Positions 33,196 through 41,231 of a stretch of 64,000 nt of DNA are shown piece after piece. The stretch spans positions 4,566,501 through 4,630,500 of the forward strand of contig NZ_CP109007.1 of the NCBI RefSeq assembly GCF_036226665.1. Reading direction: 5' to 3'. Every line of letters begins with the position of its first letter. The stretch's first letter is position 1. The stretch comes from Streptomyces sp. NBC_00691 (lineage in GTDB: Bacteria; Actinomycetota; Actinomycetes; Streptomycetales; Streptomycetaceae). Made by a program: the position numbers and the translations under genes. Below the pieces are notes generated by a model. It did no database searches. It was given only the letters and a program-made list of their open reading frames with translations, and had not been told where the DNA came from.

Positions 33196-34314
33196 TCAGA
33201 GCTTCTCGATCACGTAGTCGATGCAGGCCGTCAGGGCACGCACGTCCGCCGGGTCGATCGCGGGGAACATCGCGACCCGCAGCTGGTTGCGGCCCAGCTT
33301 GCGGTACGGCTCCGTGTCGACGATGCCGTTCGCGCGCAGCGCCTTCGCGACCGCCGCCGCGTCGATCTCGTCGGCGAAGTCGATCGTGCCGATGACCTGC
33401 GAGCGCTTGGCCGCGTCCGCGACGAACGGCGTCGCGTACTTGGACTCCTCGGCCCAGCCGTACAGCGCGTCCGAGGACTCCTTCGTGCGGGCCACGGCCC
33501 AGTCCAGACCGCCCTGGCCGTTGATCCACTTCAGCTGCTCGTTGAGCAGGAAGAGGGTCGAGAGCGCCGGGGTGTTGTACGTCTGGTTCTTCAGCGAGTT
33601 GTCGATCGCCGTCGTCAGCGAGAAGAACTCCGGGATGTGCCGTCCGGAGTCGTGGATCGACTGCGCCCGCTCCAGCGCGGCCGGGGAGAAGGCCGCGAGC
33701 CACAGGCCGCCCTCGGCGGCGAAGGACTTCTGCGGGGCGAAGTAGTAGACGTCCGTCTCGGTGATGTCGACCGGGAGACCGCCCGCGCCGGAGGTCGCGT
33801 CCACGAGGACGAGGGAGCCCTGGTCGGCGCCGGCGACCCGCTTGATCGGGGCGGCGACACCGGTCGAGGTCTCGTTGTGCGTGTACGCGTAGACGTCCAC
33901 GCCCGCCTCGGCCACCGGCTCCGGGTGAGTGCCCGGGTCGGAGGAGATCACGGTCGGCTCGGCCAGCCACGGGGCCAGCTTGGCGGCCTTCGCGAACTTG
34001 GAGGAGAACTCGCCGAAGGTGAGGTGCTGCGACTTGCGCTCGATCAGCCCGTGGGTCGCGACGTCCCAGAAGGCGGTGGAGCCGCCGTTGCCCAGGATCA
34101 CCTCGTAGCCCTCGGGGAGCGAGAAGAGGTCACGGATGCCGGAACGTACCTCGCCGACCAGGTTCTTGACCGGAGCCTGGCGGTGGGACGTGCCGAGGAG
34201 AGAGGTGCCGGTGGCGGCCAGGGCGTCCAGCGCCTCCGTACGCACCTTGGAGGGGCCCGCGCCGAAACGGCCGTCGGCGGGCTTGATGTCAGCGGGAATC
34301 TGGATATCAGCCAC
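33196..34314 (-). CDS. serC: Phosphoserine transaminase
   Basis: PLP-dependent aminotransferase that converts 3-phosphohydroxypyruvate and glutamate to phosphoserine in serine synthesis. The 372-residue protein is of the actinobacterial SerC type: FGAGPSKVR near residue 17, TSHRQAPVK near 42, GNGGSTAFWD near 74, and the PLP lysine in YYFAPQKSFAAEGG near residue 195. The C-terminal FRVAMFPAI-like RVAMFPAIDPAD closes the small domain. The GTG at 34312-34314 yields a standard start (ADIQIPADIKPADGRFG) but has no clear ribosome site. It is divergent from the FAD/FeS dehydrogenase gene. Confidence 0.96.
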   Translation of the reverse strand: MADIQIPADIKPADGRFGAGPSKVRTEALDALAATGTSLLGTSHRQAPVKNLVGEVRSGIRDLFSLPEGYEVILGNGGSTAFWDVATHGLIERKSQHLTFGEFSSKFAKAAKLAPWLAEPTVISSDPGTHPEPVAEAGVDVYAYTHNETSTGVAAPIKRVAGADQGSLVLVDATSGAGGLPVDITETDVYYFAPQKSFAAEGGLWLAAFSPAALERAQSIHDSGRHIPEFFSLTTAIDNSLKNQTYNTPALSTLFLLNEQLKWINGQGGLDWAVARTKESSDALYGWAEESKYATPFVADAAKRSQVIGTIDFADEIDAAAVAKALRANGIVDTEPYRKLGRNQLRVAMFPAIDPADVRALTACIDYVIEKL

Positions 34315-34395
34315 GAGGCGGAGAGTATCGGGTCGGGAAGGGGCCGGTCGCCGGATGTCCGCCCGATGAGACGAGCTCTGAGACATCCTGGCCTT

Positions 34396-37188
34396 GTGGG
34401 AACACACGAGCAACACACGGCGGGCCTGGCCGCCGACCTGCGCGCGGCGGTCGCCGGAGAGGTCGACTTCTCCGTCACCGCAAGGGCGCTGACGACCATG
34501 GACGCCTCCAACTACCGCCGCGTTCCGGCCGGTACGGTCGCGCCGCGCGACACCGACGACCTGGCGGCGGTCCTGGAGGTCTGCCGGGCGCACGGCACCA
34601 CCCCGGTCGTCGCGCGCGGCGCCGGGACCTCGATCGGAGGCCAGTCGACCGGCGTCGGCGTCGTGCTCGACCTCACACGGCACATGGGCGGGATCGTCTC
34701 CCTCGACCCGGAGGCACGCACGGCCGTGGTTCGGCCGGGGCTCGTCCTCGACCGGCTGCGGGCGGCGGCCCGCCCGTACGGCCTGACCTTCGGCCCCGAT
34801 CCGTCGACGCACAGCCGCTGCACCCTCGGCGGCATGATCGGCAACAACGCGTGCGGGGCGCACTCAGTCGCCTGGGGGACCACGGCGGACAACGTGCGCT
34901 CGCTGGAGGTGATGACGTACCGGGGCGACAGGTTGACGCTGGGGCGCGAGGGGCGGGGCGCGCCCGCCGGACTCCTCGACCTCGTCGACAGTCGTCTCGC
35001 CCTCCTGAGGACCGGTTACCCGGCCGGTCTGCCGCGCCGCATCTCCGGATACGCGCTGGACGCGCTGCTCCCGGAGCGGGGGGTGGACGTGGCCCGCTCG
35101 TTCTGCGGCAGCGAGGGGACGCTGGGGCTGGTGACGGAGGCGACGGTCCGGCTCGTCCCGCTGCCGGCCGATCCGGTGCTCGTGGTGCTCGGGTACGCGG
35201 ACGAGAGCGCGGCGGCGGAGGCCGCGGCGGGGCTTCTGCCGTACCGGCCGCTGACCGTGGAGGGGATGGCCGCCGATCTCGTACGGGGTGCTTCCGGTCT
35301 GCCGAAGGGCGGCGCCTGGCTGTTCTGCGAGATGGACGGGGAGGGAGAGGCACGGCGGCTCGTGCGGGCGGCCGACGCGATCGGCTCCGCCGTCGTGCGG
35401 GACCCGGCAGGCCGGCGGGCGCTGTGGCGGATCCGCGAGGACGCGGCGGGTACGGCCACCCGGATCGCCGGGGACGGCTCCCGGACGGGGCCCGGGGGAG
35501 GCGGAGAGGCGTGGCCGGGATGGGAGGACTGCGCGGTGCCGCCGGCGCGGCTCGGCGCGTACCTCCGCGAATTCCGTTCGCTCCTTGCGGACTTCGGCCT
35601 CCGGGGAGTCCCGTACGGGCACTTCGGCGACGGCTGCGTCCACGTCCGGATCGACTTCGACCTGTGGACGGAGAAGGGCGTACGGGACTTCCGCCGCTTC
35701 TCGGAGGCGGTCGCCGACCTCGTGGTCGCCCACGGCGGCTCGCTCTCCGGGGAGCACGGCGACGGGCAGGCGCGGGCCGAGCTGCTGCCGAGGATGTACG
35801 GGAAGGAGCTCGTCGGGCTGTTCGGCGCGGTCAAGGACGTCTGGGACCCGGACGGCGGCCTCAACCCGGGGATGCTGGTCCGGCCGCGCCCGCTCGACGA
35901 GGGGCTGCGGTTCGCCGGGCTGCCGCTGGTGGGTCTTGGCAGGGAGGCGGCCCGGTGTGTGGGGGTGGCCAAGTGCCGTGTCGAGGGCCCGAGTTCGGGG
36001 CCGGGAGTGATGTGTCCCTCGTATCGGGCGACGGGGGAGGAGAAGCACTCGACGCGAGGGCGGGCGAGGCTGCTCCACGAGATGGCGCTCGGCGAGGTGA
36101 TCACGGACGGCTGGCGCTCGGAGGAGGTCCGGGAGGCGCTCGACCTCTGTCTGTCGTGCAAGGGGTGCCGCAGCGACTGCCCGGTGGGCGTCGACATGGC
36201 CGCGTACAAGGCGGAGTTCCTGGACCGTCACTACGCGGGACCGTTCGGCTTCCTGCGCAGGCCGCGCTCGCACTGGACGATGGGCAGGCTGCCGCACTGG
36301 CTGGACCTGTTCGGGCGGGGGCTGAACGCCGGGATGCGGCTGCCGTTCGCGGCGCGCCTCGCGGGGGTGACACCGGAGCGGGCGATGCCGAGGGTGGCGG
36401 CGGGGACGTTCACGGCGTGGTTCGCCGAGCGCGCCTCGTCCCGCCCGCCGGCGGTGACGCTGTGGCCGGACACCTTCACGGACCATCTGGCACCGGAGGT
36501 GGGCAGGGCGGCGGTCCGGGTTCTTGAGGCGGCGGGGCTGGGGGTCGCGCTGCCGCAGGCGAGGGTGTGCTGCGGGCTGACGTATGTGTCGACGGGGCAG
36601 CTGGGGGCCGCGCGGAGGGTGATGCGGAGGGCGCTGGACGTGATGGAGGGCGAGGGCGGGGAGGCCGCCGGGCCCCTGGGGCCCGTGGTGGTGCTGGAAC
36701 CCTCCTGTGCGGCGACGCTCCGGACCGACCTGCCGGAGCTGCTGCCGGACGACCCGAGAGCGGCTCGTCTGGCGGCGTCGGTGCGGACGTTCGCGGAGGC
36801 GCTGGAGACGCTGGCGCCGGACTGGGAGCCGCCGCGCCTGAACCGCCCGGTGACGGGTCAGACGCATTGCCATCAGCACGCGGTGCTGGGCGACGCGGCC
36901 GATCGCCGTCTGCGCGAACGCGCCGGTCTGACAGGGGACTTGGCGGGCGGCTGCTGTGGCCTCGCGGGCAACTTCGGCTTCGAGCCGGGCCATTACGAGG
37001 TCTCGGTGAAGTGCGCGGAGGATCAGCTGCTGCCGGCGCTGAGGAAGGCGGCCCCGGGCGCCGACATCCTGGCCGACGGCTTCTCGTGCAGGACGCAGAT
37101 GGCGGACCTGGCGGGGGTGCGGGGCCGGCATCTGGCGGAGGTGCTGGCGGAGGCGGTGGACAGTGGACCGGGACCGTCCGGATCTTGA
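34396..37188 (+). CDS. FAD-linked oxidase with C-terminal iron-sulfur (CCG) domains, GlcD/GlcF-like fusion
   Basis: A 930-residue fusion dehydrogenase. Residues ~30-220 are an FAD-binding (PCMH) domain with VVARGAGTSIGGQSTG and GGMIGNNACGAHSVAWG. Residues ~220-500 are the FAD oxidase C-terminal domain (GHFGDGCVHVRIDF, GEHGDGQARAELLPRMYG). Next is a ferredoxin-like part with CPSY and CLSCKGCRSDCP, the second a clear 4Fe-4S ligand set. Two CCG motifs (VCCGLTY near 722 and GGCCGLAGNFGFEPGHYE near 854) complete it. This is the YdiJ/D-2-hydroxyacid dehydrogenase design, passing electrons to quinone; the substrate could be D-lactate, glycolate or D-2-hydroxyglutarate. The GTG at 34396 is the most plausible start. 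Confidence 0.92.
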   Translation: MGTHEQHTAGLAADLRAAVAGEVDFSVTARALTTMDASNYRRVPAGTVAPRDTDDLAAVLEVCRAHGTTPVVARGAGTSIGGQSTGVGVVLDLTRHMGGIVSLDPEARTAVVRPGLVLDRLRAAARPYGLTFGPDPSTHSRCTLGGMIGNNACGAHSVAWGTTADNVRSLEVMTYRGDRLTLGREGRGAPAGLLDLVDSRLALLRTGYPAGLPRRISGYALDALLPERGVDVARSFCGSEGTLGLVTEATVRLVPLPADPVLVVLGYADESAAAEAAAGLLPYRPLTVEGMAADLVRGASGLPKGGAWLFCEMDGEGEARRLVRAADAIGSAVVRDPAGRRALWRIREDAAGTATRIAGDGSRTGPGGGGEAWPGWEDCAVPPARLGAYLREFRSLLADFGLRGVPYGHFGDGCVHVRIDFDLWTEKGVRDFRRFSEAVADLVVAHGGSLSGEHGDGQARAELLPRMYGKELVGLFGAVKDVWDPDGGLNPGMLVRPRPLDEGLRFAGLPLVGLGREAARCVGVAKCRVEGPSSGPGVMCPSYRATGEEKHSTRGRARLLHEMALGEVITDGWRSEEVREALDLCLSCKGCRSDCPVGVDMAAYKAEFLDRHYAGPFGFLRRPRSHWTMGRLPHWLDLFGRGLNAGMRLPFAARLAGVTPERAMPRVAAGTFTAWFAERASSRPPAVTLWPDTFTDHLAPEVGRAAVRVLEAAGLGVALPQARVCCGLTYVSTGQLGAARRVMRRALDVMEGEGGEAAGPLGPVVVLEPSCAATLRTDLPELLPDDPRAARLAASVRTFAEALETLAPDWEPPRLNRPVTGQTHCHQHAVLGDAADRRLRERAGLTGDLAGGCCGLAGNFGFEPGHYEVSVKCAEDQLLPALRKAAPGADILADGFSCRTQMADLAGVRGRHLAEVLAEAVDSGPGPSGS

Positions 37189-37320
37189 CGCCGACCTCGG
37201 AGGGCACGGGCAGTGCGACGCCCCCGTTCGCGGGACGGACGAGGGTCGGTACGGGCTGGAACGGCTACGACCGGGTCTTCTGACGGGGCTCTGAACGGGT
37301 CTCTGGGGTGACCGTTCAGG

Positions 37321-37426
37321 GTGGGTCTCGGGTGCGGCCGCCCTCTTTCCGAGTGTGGCGTCCTGCACCACCGCGTCAAGGGCGCTCCCTGCGGTCGCGT
37401 CGCTGCGCGATGGGCTGTGCCCACCC
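37321..37426. repeat. Dispersed 106-bp repeat, copy B
   Basis: Nearly identical (two differences) to 19254-19359. Here the unit continues into an inverted arm: GGCCGCCCTCTTTCCGAGTG (from 37336) is answered by CACTCGGAGGGCGGCC (37456-37471), with GTCAAGGG (37375-37382) answered by CCCTTGAC (37424-37431). The ~140-base unit can therefore fold into one large stem with a ~40-base head. Confidence 0.9.
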
Positions 37427-37723
37427 TTGACCCGGCGGCGCAGGCCGCCTTTTCACACTCGGAGGGCGGCCGGGGGCGGGGCCGCGCGGGGGGGTCCGGG
37501 CAGTGGCCACGCGCCGTGGGCGGGCGTGGGGCCGGTGGGGTGGGGCTGGGTTCGCGGCGGGGCGGGGCGGGCCGCTTTCTCTTGTTTCGGGGTGCGCGGT
37601 TGTTGAGTGGGGCGGCCTGGCTTGGCTTGGCGACTGCCCGTCGCCGCGGGGCAGGGGTTCAGGCCCCGCTGGTCGCTGTCCGGTGGGTGGTGGGAGCGGG
37701 CGGCGAGAGTTTCCTGCACTTCA

Positions 37724-37798
37724 TCGCCCGATAAGGGCGAGTTGCACCATTCGCCCACCTTTCCCCGGTGGGTTACTCGGAGTAATGTCGAGTTACTC
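37724..37798. other. Structured unique core of the palindrome
   Basis: Unlike the arms, this ~75-base core is less GC-rich and holds three adjacent small hairpins: TCGCCC-GATAA-GGGCGA (37724-37740), CCCACC-N7-GGTGGG (37754-37772) and TTACTC-G-GAGTAA (37773-37785). A further TTACTC at 37793-37798 could swap partners. It might be a recombination, protein-binding or RNA structure. Confidence 0.5.
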
Positions 37799-38026
37799 AC
37801 GCCCCGACCCGCCGGGAGTGACCAGCGGGGCTTGAAGCCCCGCCATCAACCGGCCTTTCGTCGCTGAGCGCCGCCCGGCCGCCCCATTCAACAACCGCGC
37901 ACCCCGCACGAGTCGACGGATCCCCACCGACCCCGGCCGCGAACCCAGCCCCACCCCACCGGCCCGCAAGGCGCCCACGCCACCCCGGCCACTACCCGGG
38001 GCCCGGCGTGGACCCCGCCCCCCGGA

Positions 38027-38169
38027 CCGCCCTCCGAGAGTGTCTTCGCTCCTGGAGGTGGTGGGTCAAGGGTGGAGCGCAGCGGAATCGGCGAAGCCGA
38101 CGCGACCGCAGGGAGCGCCCTTGACGCGCCGCCGGAAGGAGCGACTCTCGGAAAGAGGGCGGTCCCACC
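38027..38169. repeat. Dispersed repeat, copy C (inverted)
   Basis: Opposite orientation to copy B. On the minus strand it reads CCGCCCTCTTTCCGAG, then after a diverged stretch a 31-base block identical to copy B. It keeps its own inverted arm (CCGCCCTCCGAGAGTG at 38027-38042 facing ACTCTCGGAAAGAGGGCGG at 38144-38162), so it also folds into a long stem. Confidence 0.8.
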
Positions 38170-38288
38170 AGAAGCCCGCTTGTCGGTCTCGCCGTTGCCG
38201 CCCGGCTTGCGCTCGTGTGCCCGCGGATTCGCGTTCCTTCGAAAGGAGGCCGGTCCCGTCGTCGGGTGCGGCGCCGAACGAGAGGGCG

Positions 38289-39146
38289 TCAGCCTCCGCT
38301 CACGATCTCCCGTGCCATCGCCACCAGCGCCCCCGTCGCTGGGTGCGGGAACGCGTCCCGCCAGGCCAGGACCACCGGGAGCGGCGGGGCGTCCGGCAGG
38401 GGCCGGTAGGTCACCCCCGGGTGCGGGTGCAGGGCCGCCGTCGACGCGGACGAGACGCCGACGCCCCTGCCCGCCGCGATCGCCGTCAGCCAGTCGTCGG
38501 TGTTGGCGACCGTGACCGTGGCCGCCGGGCGCGCGGCCGCCGGCCAGAGGGTGAGGGTGGTCGTGCCCGAGACCGTGTTGAGGACCACGGTTCCGCCGGC
38601 CAGGTCGTCGAGGGTGAGGCGGGGGTGTTCGGCGAGCGGGCCGTCGGCCGGTACGGCGGCGACGCGCCCCTCCGTGGTGAGTTCCTCCGTGACCAGGCCC
38701 GGCGCGTCGACCGGTCCCCGCAGCAGCGCCGCGTCCACCTCGCCCCGGGTCAGGCCGGCCGTGCGGTCGTCGATGCGGAGGAGTTCGAGGGGGGTCTCGG
38801 GGTGTTCGCGCTGCCAGCGGCGGAGCAGGGGTGTCGTGTACGGGCCGAAGGCCGACCAGGCGTGTCCGAGCCGGAGCGGCCGGTGGCGCAGTCTCGCCGG
38901 GTCGACGGCCGCCTCGAACGCCGCGAGCGCCGCCGCGGCCCGGTCCTGGAAGGCGCGGCCCTCGGCCGTGAGGGCGAGGTGGTGGGTGGAGCGGTCCACG
39001 AGCCGTGCGCCGAGGTGCTGCTCCAGGGCGGCGAGCGTGCGGGACACGGCCGGTTGGGTGAGGTGGAGCCGGGCTGCCGCCCTGGTGAGGCTGGATTCTT
39101 CGGCGATGGCGAGGAAGCAGCGGAGGTGGCGTAGCTCGATGCTCAT
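38289..39146 (-). CDS. LysR-family transcriptional regulator
   Basis: A 285-residue regulator. The N-terminal helix-turn-helix is MSIELRHLRCFLAIAEESSLTRAAARLHLTQPAVSRTLAALE (residues 1-42); the rest is a type 2 periplasmic-binding-like effector domain. The ATG at 39144-39146 is the canonical LysR start. It is divergent from an EamA transporter gene with a palindrome between them, the standard arrangement for a LysR regulator and its target exporter. The effector is unknown. Confidence 0.92.
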   Translation of the reverse strand: MSIELRHLRCFLAIAEESSLTRAAARLHLTQPAVSRTLAALEQHLGARLVDRSTHHLALTAEGRAFQDRAAAALAAFEAAVDPARLRHRPLRLGHAWSAFGPYTTPLLRRWQREHPETPLELLRIDDRTAGLTRGEVDAALLRGPVDAPGLVTEELTTEGRVAAVPADGPLAEHPRLTLDDLAGGTVVLNTVSGTTTLTLWPAAARPAATVTVANTDDWLTAIAAGRGVGVSSASTAALHPHPGVTYRPLPDAPPLPVVLAWRDAFPHPATGALVAMAREIVSGG

Positions 39147-39260
39147 GCGTCCGGAGCATAACCGCAGCGCAATCGGCATTTCCGGTGCCGCGCGGGGGCT
39201 CGTAGCGTGGGAGGGGACTCCGGTGACAGCAGACCGGTGGTGCACTATTCTGGACTGGAA

Positions 39261-39276
39261 GTTCAATGCAGTGAAC
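39261..39276. promoter_or_regulatory. Candidate LysR/transporter operator
   Basis: GTTCA-N6-TGAAC, a 16-base inverted repeat 17 bases before the EamA start, in a notably AT-rich patch of the divergent promoter. It may overlap the -10 region of the transporter gene. Confidence 0.4.
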
Positions 39277-39292
39277 ACTTGAGGAGTGGTCG

Positions 39293-40273
39293 GTGGACAT
39301 CAGTCCGGTCAAGGAGGCGGGCCCGGTGGGGACCGTGGTCGGCCCCGAGTCGCCGGCCGTACCCGTCGGCGGCGCCCAGGGCGTACCAGGGCCCAAGGGG
39401 CTCGCGGGCCACCGGTTCGGGCCCGTCGTGCTCGTCGTCACGGGCGGGCTCTCCGTGCAGTTCGGTTCGGCTCTCGCCGTCCTCCTCATGCCCCGGGCCG
39501 GCGCCCTCGGCGTCGTCACCCTCAGGCTCGTGCTCGCCGCGGCCGTCCTGCTGATCGTCTGCCGCCCGAAGGTCCGCGGCTACGGCCGGGCGGACTGGGG
39601 CACGATCGTCGCCTTCGGCGCGGCGATGGCGGGCATGAACATCCTCTTCTACCAGGCGGCCGACCGGATCCCGCTGGGGGCCGCGGTCACCCTGGAGGTC
39701 CTCGGCCCGCTGATCCTCTCGGTGGTCGCCTCCCGGCGGCTGATGAATCTGCTCTGGGCGGGACTCGCCCTCGGTGGCGTCGTCCTGCTCAGCGGCGGCG
39801 GCTTCGACCGTCTCGATCCGCTGGGTGCGGCCTTCGCGCTCGCGGCGGGCGCGATGTGGGCCACGTACATCGTCTTCAGCGCGCGCACGGGCCGGCGTTT
39901 CCCGCAGGCGGACGGCCTCGCGCTCGCGATGGCCTTCGGTGCCGTCCTCAGCCTGCCGCTGGGCATCGCGGAGGCGGGCGACAAGCTCCTCGTGCCCTCG
40001 ACGATCGGCCTCGGCCTCGCGGTCGCGCTGATGTCGTCCGTCCTGCCGTACACCCTCGAACTCCTCGCCCTGCGCCGTCTGCCCGCCCCCACCTTCGCCA
40101 TCCTGATGAGCCTGGAACCTGCCATCGCGGCGACGGCCGGCTTCCTCATCCTCAGCCAGGCGCTGTCCCTGACCGACGCGCTCGCGATCGCCCTGGTGAT
40201 CGCGGCGAGCATGGGAGCGGTACGGACGCAGGTGCGGGCGGCCGCGCGCGAGCGGGGCAGGGTCGCGGGCTAG
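39293..40273 (+). CDS. EamA/DMT-family transporter (RhtA-like)
   Basis: A 326-residue inner-membrane protein with about ten transmembrane segments after a ~40-residue Pro/Gly-rich N terminus. Features such as GLSVQFGSALAVLLMPRAGALGVVTLRLVLAA, MNILFYQAADRIPLGAAVTLEVLGPL and SSVLPYTLELLALRRLPAPTFAILMSLEPAIAA match the RhtA threonine/homoserine exporter group within EamA. The GTG start follows GAGGAG. It is probably under the divergent LysR regulator. The exported compound is inferred only from family. Confidence 0.92.
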   Translation: MDISPVKEAGPVGTVVGPESPAVPVGGAQGVPGPKGLAGHRFGPVVLVVTGGLSVQFGSALAVLLMPRAGALGVVTLRLVLAAAVLLIVCRPKVRGYGRADWGTIVAFGAAMAGMNILFYQAADRIPLGAAVTLEVLGPLILSVVASRRLMNLLWAGLALGGVVLLSGGGFDRLDPLGAAFALAAGAMWATYIVFSARTGRRFPQADGLALAMAFGAVLSLPLGIAEAGDKLLVPSTIGLGLAVALMSSVLPYTLELLALRRLPAPTFAILMSLEPAIAATAGFLILSQALSLTDALAIALVIAASMGAVRTQVRAAARERGRVAG

Positions 40274-40292
40274 ATCCGGTCGTCCCCGGCGG

Positions 40293-40331
40293 GCCGGTGC
40301 GTCGCCCCTGGTGTGCCGGTGCGTCGCCCCT
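40293..40331. repeat. Direct repeat upstream of VOC gene
   Basis: A 17-base unit (GCCGGTGCGTCGCCCCT) occurs at 40293-40309 and 40315-40331, with a 22-base period, about two helical turns. Confidence 0.5.
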
Positions 40332-40356
40332 CGCGGGTCGGTGGCACGAGCTTTCT

Positions 40357-40392
40357 CGATCATGCGCGGGTCCTAGGATCCGCGCATGATCG
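40357..40392. promoter_or_regulatory. Operator-like inverted repeat spanning -10 box and start codon
   Basis: Perfect 13-base arms (40357-40369 CGATCATGCGCGG and 40380-40392) flank a 10-base centre containing TAGGAT (40374-40379), the consensus actinomycete -10 hexamer. The start ATG at 40386-40388 is inside the right arm. A transcript starting 6-7 bases after TAGGAT would begin at the ATG, so the gene may be leaderless and repressed by a protein that covers the promoter. Confidence 0.6.
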
Positions 40393-40763
40393 CTGAACTG
40401 CAGTGCCTCGTGATCGACTGCCCGGCCCCCGCCGAACTCGCCGCCTTCTACCGCTCGGTGCTGGGCGGCGAGGTCGACCGCCCGGACGCCCGGTGGTCCC
40501 TCGACGGGATGTGGTCCACCCTGCACACCCCCGGCGGGCTCGTCCTCTGCTTCCAGGGCGTCACGGACCACCGCCCCCCGACGTGGCCGACCCCCGAGCG
40601 TCCCCAGCAGTCGCATCTCGACTTCGCGGTGAGGGACCTGGAGGAGGCGCAGGAGCAGGTTCTCGCCCTGGGCGCGACGCTCCTGGACGCGGGCGGGGGT
40701 GACCGTGGCTGGCGCGTCTACGCGGACCCGGCGGGGCATCCGTTCTGCCTGGTCCGCCACTGA
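40386..40763 (+). CDS. VOC (glyoxalase/bleomycin resistance-like) family protein
   Basis: A 125-residue vicinal-oxygen-chelate fold protein. It begins IAELQCLVIDCPAPAELAAFYRSVLGGEV and ends with QSHLDFAVRDLEEAQEQVLALGA ... WRVYADPAGHPFCLV, the two beta-alpha-beta modules of a single-domain VOC protein that acts as a dimer. Metal ligands are partly present (His in SHLDF). A function in drug or electrophile resistance is possible but unproved. There is no ribosome site; the start codon lies in a palindrome that includes the -10 box. Confidence 0.85.
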   Translation: MIAELQCLVIDCPAPAELAAFYRSVLGGEVDRPDARWSLDGMWSTLHTPGGLVLCFQGVTDHRPPTWPTPERPQQSHLDFAVRDLEEAQEQVLALGATLLDAGGGDRGWRVYADPAGHPFCLVRH

Positions 40764-40891
40764 GTCCGGAGGTCGGCCGCCGCCGGCCGTGGCCCGATCC
40801 TGTCGCCCCCTGACCTCCGGGCTGTTTCGGGGGCCAAGGGGCGCCTCGGACGATGGGGCTGTCGTCCGAGGTGCGAGGAGAGGGGGGCGTC

Positions 40892-41074
40892 ATGGCCCTG
40901 GAGATGCGTGAGCGGTGCGAGCGGTGCGAGACGGCGGTGCTGGTGGCGGAGGGGCCCGCAAGGATCTGTTCGTACGAGTGCAGCTTCTGCGTGCCGTGCG
41001 CCGACGCGATGGACGACGTCTGCCCCAACTGCGGGGGCGAGCTGGTGGCGCGGCCTCGGCGGGTGGCCGGGTAG
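40892..41074 (+). CDS. DUF1272 small zinc-ribbon-like protein
   Basis: A 60-residue protein with eight Cys: CERCET near residue 8, then CSYECSFCVPC near 27-37, and CPNCGGEL near 45. This is the DUF1272 pattern, probably binding one or two zinc ions. Function is unknown. The ATG at 40892 is supported by a GAGGAGAGGGG ribosome site. It is a stand-alone gene. Confidence 0.87.
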   Translation: MALEMRERCERCETAVLVAEGPARICSYECSFCVPCADAMDDVCPNCGGELVARPRRVAG

Positions 41075-41145
41075 CGGCGCCGTCGGGCGAGTGCGCGGCG
41101 CGGTCCGAGGGCCCCACGGGACGCTTCCCGGCCCGCCCCGAATCT

Positions 41146-41169
41146 AAAGCAAGCACGCTTGATTGTTTC
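41146..41169 (+). promoter_or_regulatory. Shared catabolic-operon element, copy 1
   Basis: AAAGCAAGCACGCTTG followed by ATTGTTTC. The last 13 bases (GCTTGATTGTTTC) are identical to 50353-50365 ahead of the second acyl-CoA operon. CAAGC-AC-GCTTG is a perfect palindrome, in the style of TetR-type fatty-acid regulators. TTGATT may also be the -35 hexamer. It ends 62 bases before the first gene. Confidence 0.6.
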
Positions 41170-41231
41170 TGTCGCCGCTGTCATGCTCCTCGCGAAGGCC
41201 CGTGAACGCCCGTCCCCGAGGGGAGCGCACC

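Larger units (their letters stand above)
37321..38169. repeat. Large imperfect palindrome, arms ~370-420 bp
   Basis: The left half 37321-37690 and the right half 37810-38169 are inverted copies. Perfect or near-perfect inverted blocks found by eye are 31 bases (37372-37402 with 38098-38128), 30 bases (37529-37558 with 37936-37965), 29 bases with one mismatch (37589-37617 with 37877-37905), and ~24 bases (37654-37677 with 37817-37841). Between them the arms diverge in GC-rich spacers. No transposase, target duplication or credible reading frame is seen. The structure is two head-to-head copies of one repeat element around a unique core. Confidence 0.85.
37189..38288. other. 1.1-kb non-coding region filled by inverted repeats
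   Basis: No credible gene lies between the FAD dehydrogenase and the convergent LysR gene. Open frames here are explained by base composition. Most of the region (37321-38169) is one large imperfect palindrome, described separately. The rest (38170-38288) is unstructured 3' flank of the LysR gene. Confidence 0.75.

Noticed and set aside
30886..34395. Open frame running upstream of the FAD/FeS dehydrogenase
   Set aside because: It crosses four other well-supported genes on both strands; similarity to dehydrogenases begins only after about 34430.
37453..37867. Small open frames inside the palindrome
   Set aside because: They arise from both arms in unrelated frames, have no start-site support, and differ between the two arms, so selection for protein is not visible.
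37321..38169. Insertion sequence with terminal inverted repeats
   Set aside because: No transposase frame and no target duplication at the visible ends; an internally deleted relic cannot be excluded.
37888..39519. Long minus-strand frame across the palindrome, the LysR gene and its promoter
   Set aside because: Low-complexity Arg/Pro/Gly sequence in a different frame from the clear LysR protein; explained by GC bias.
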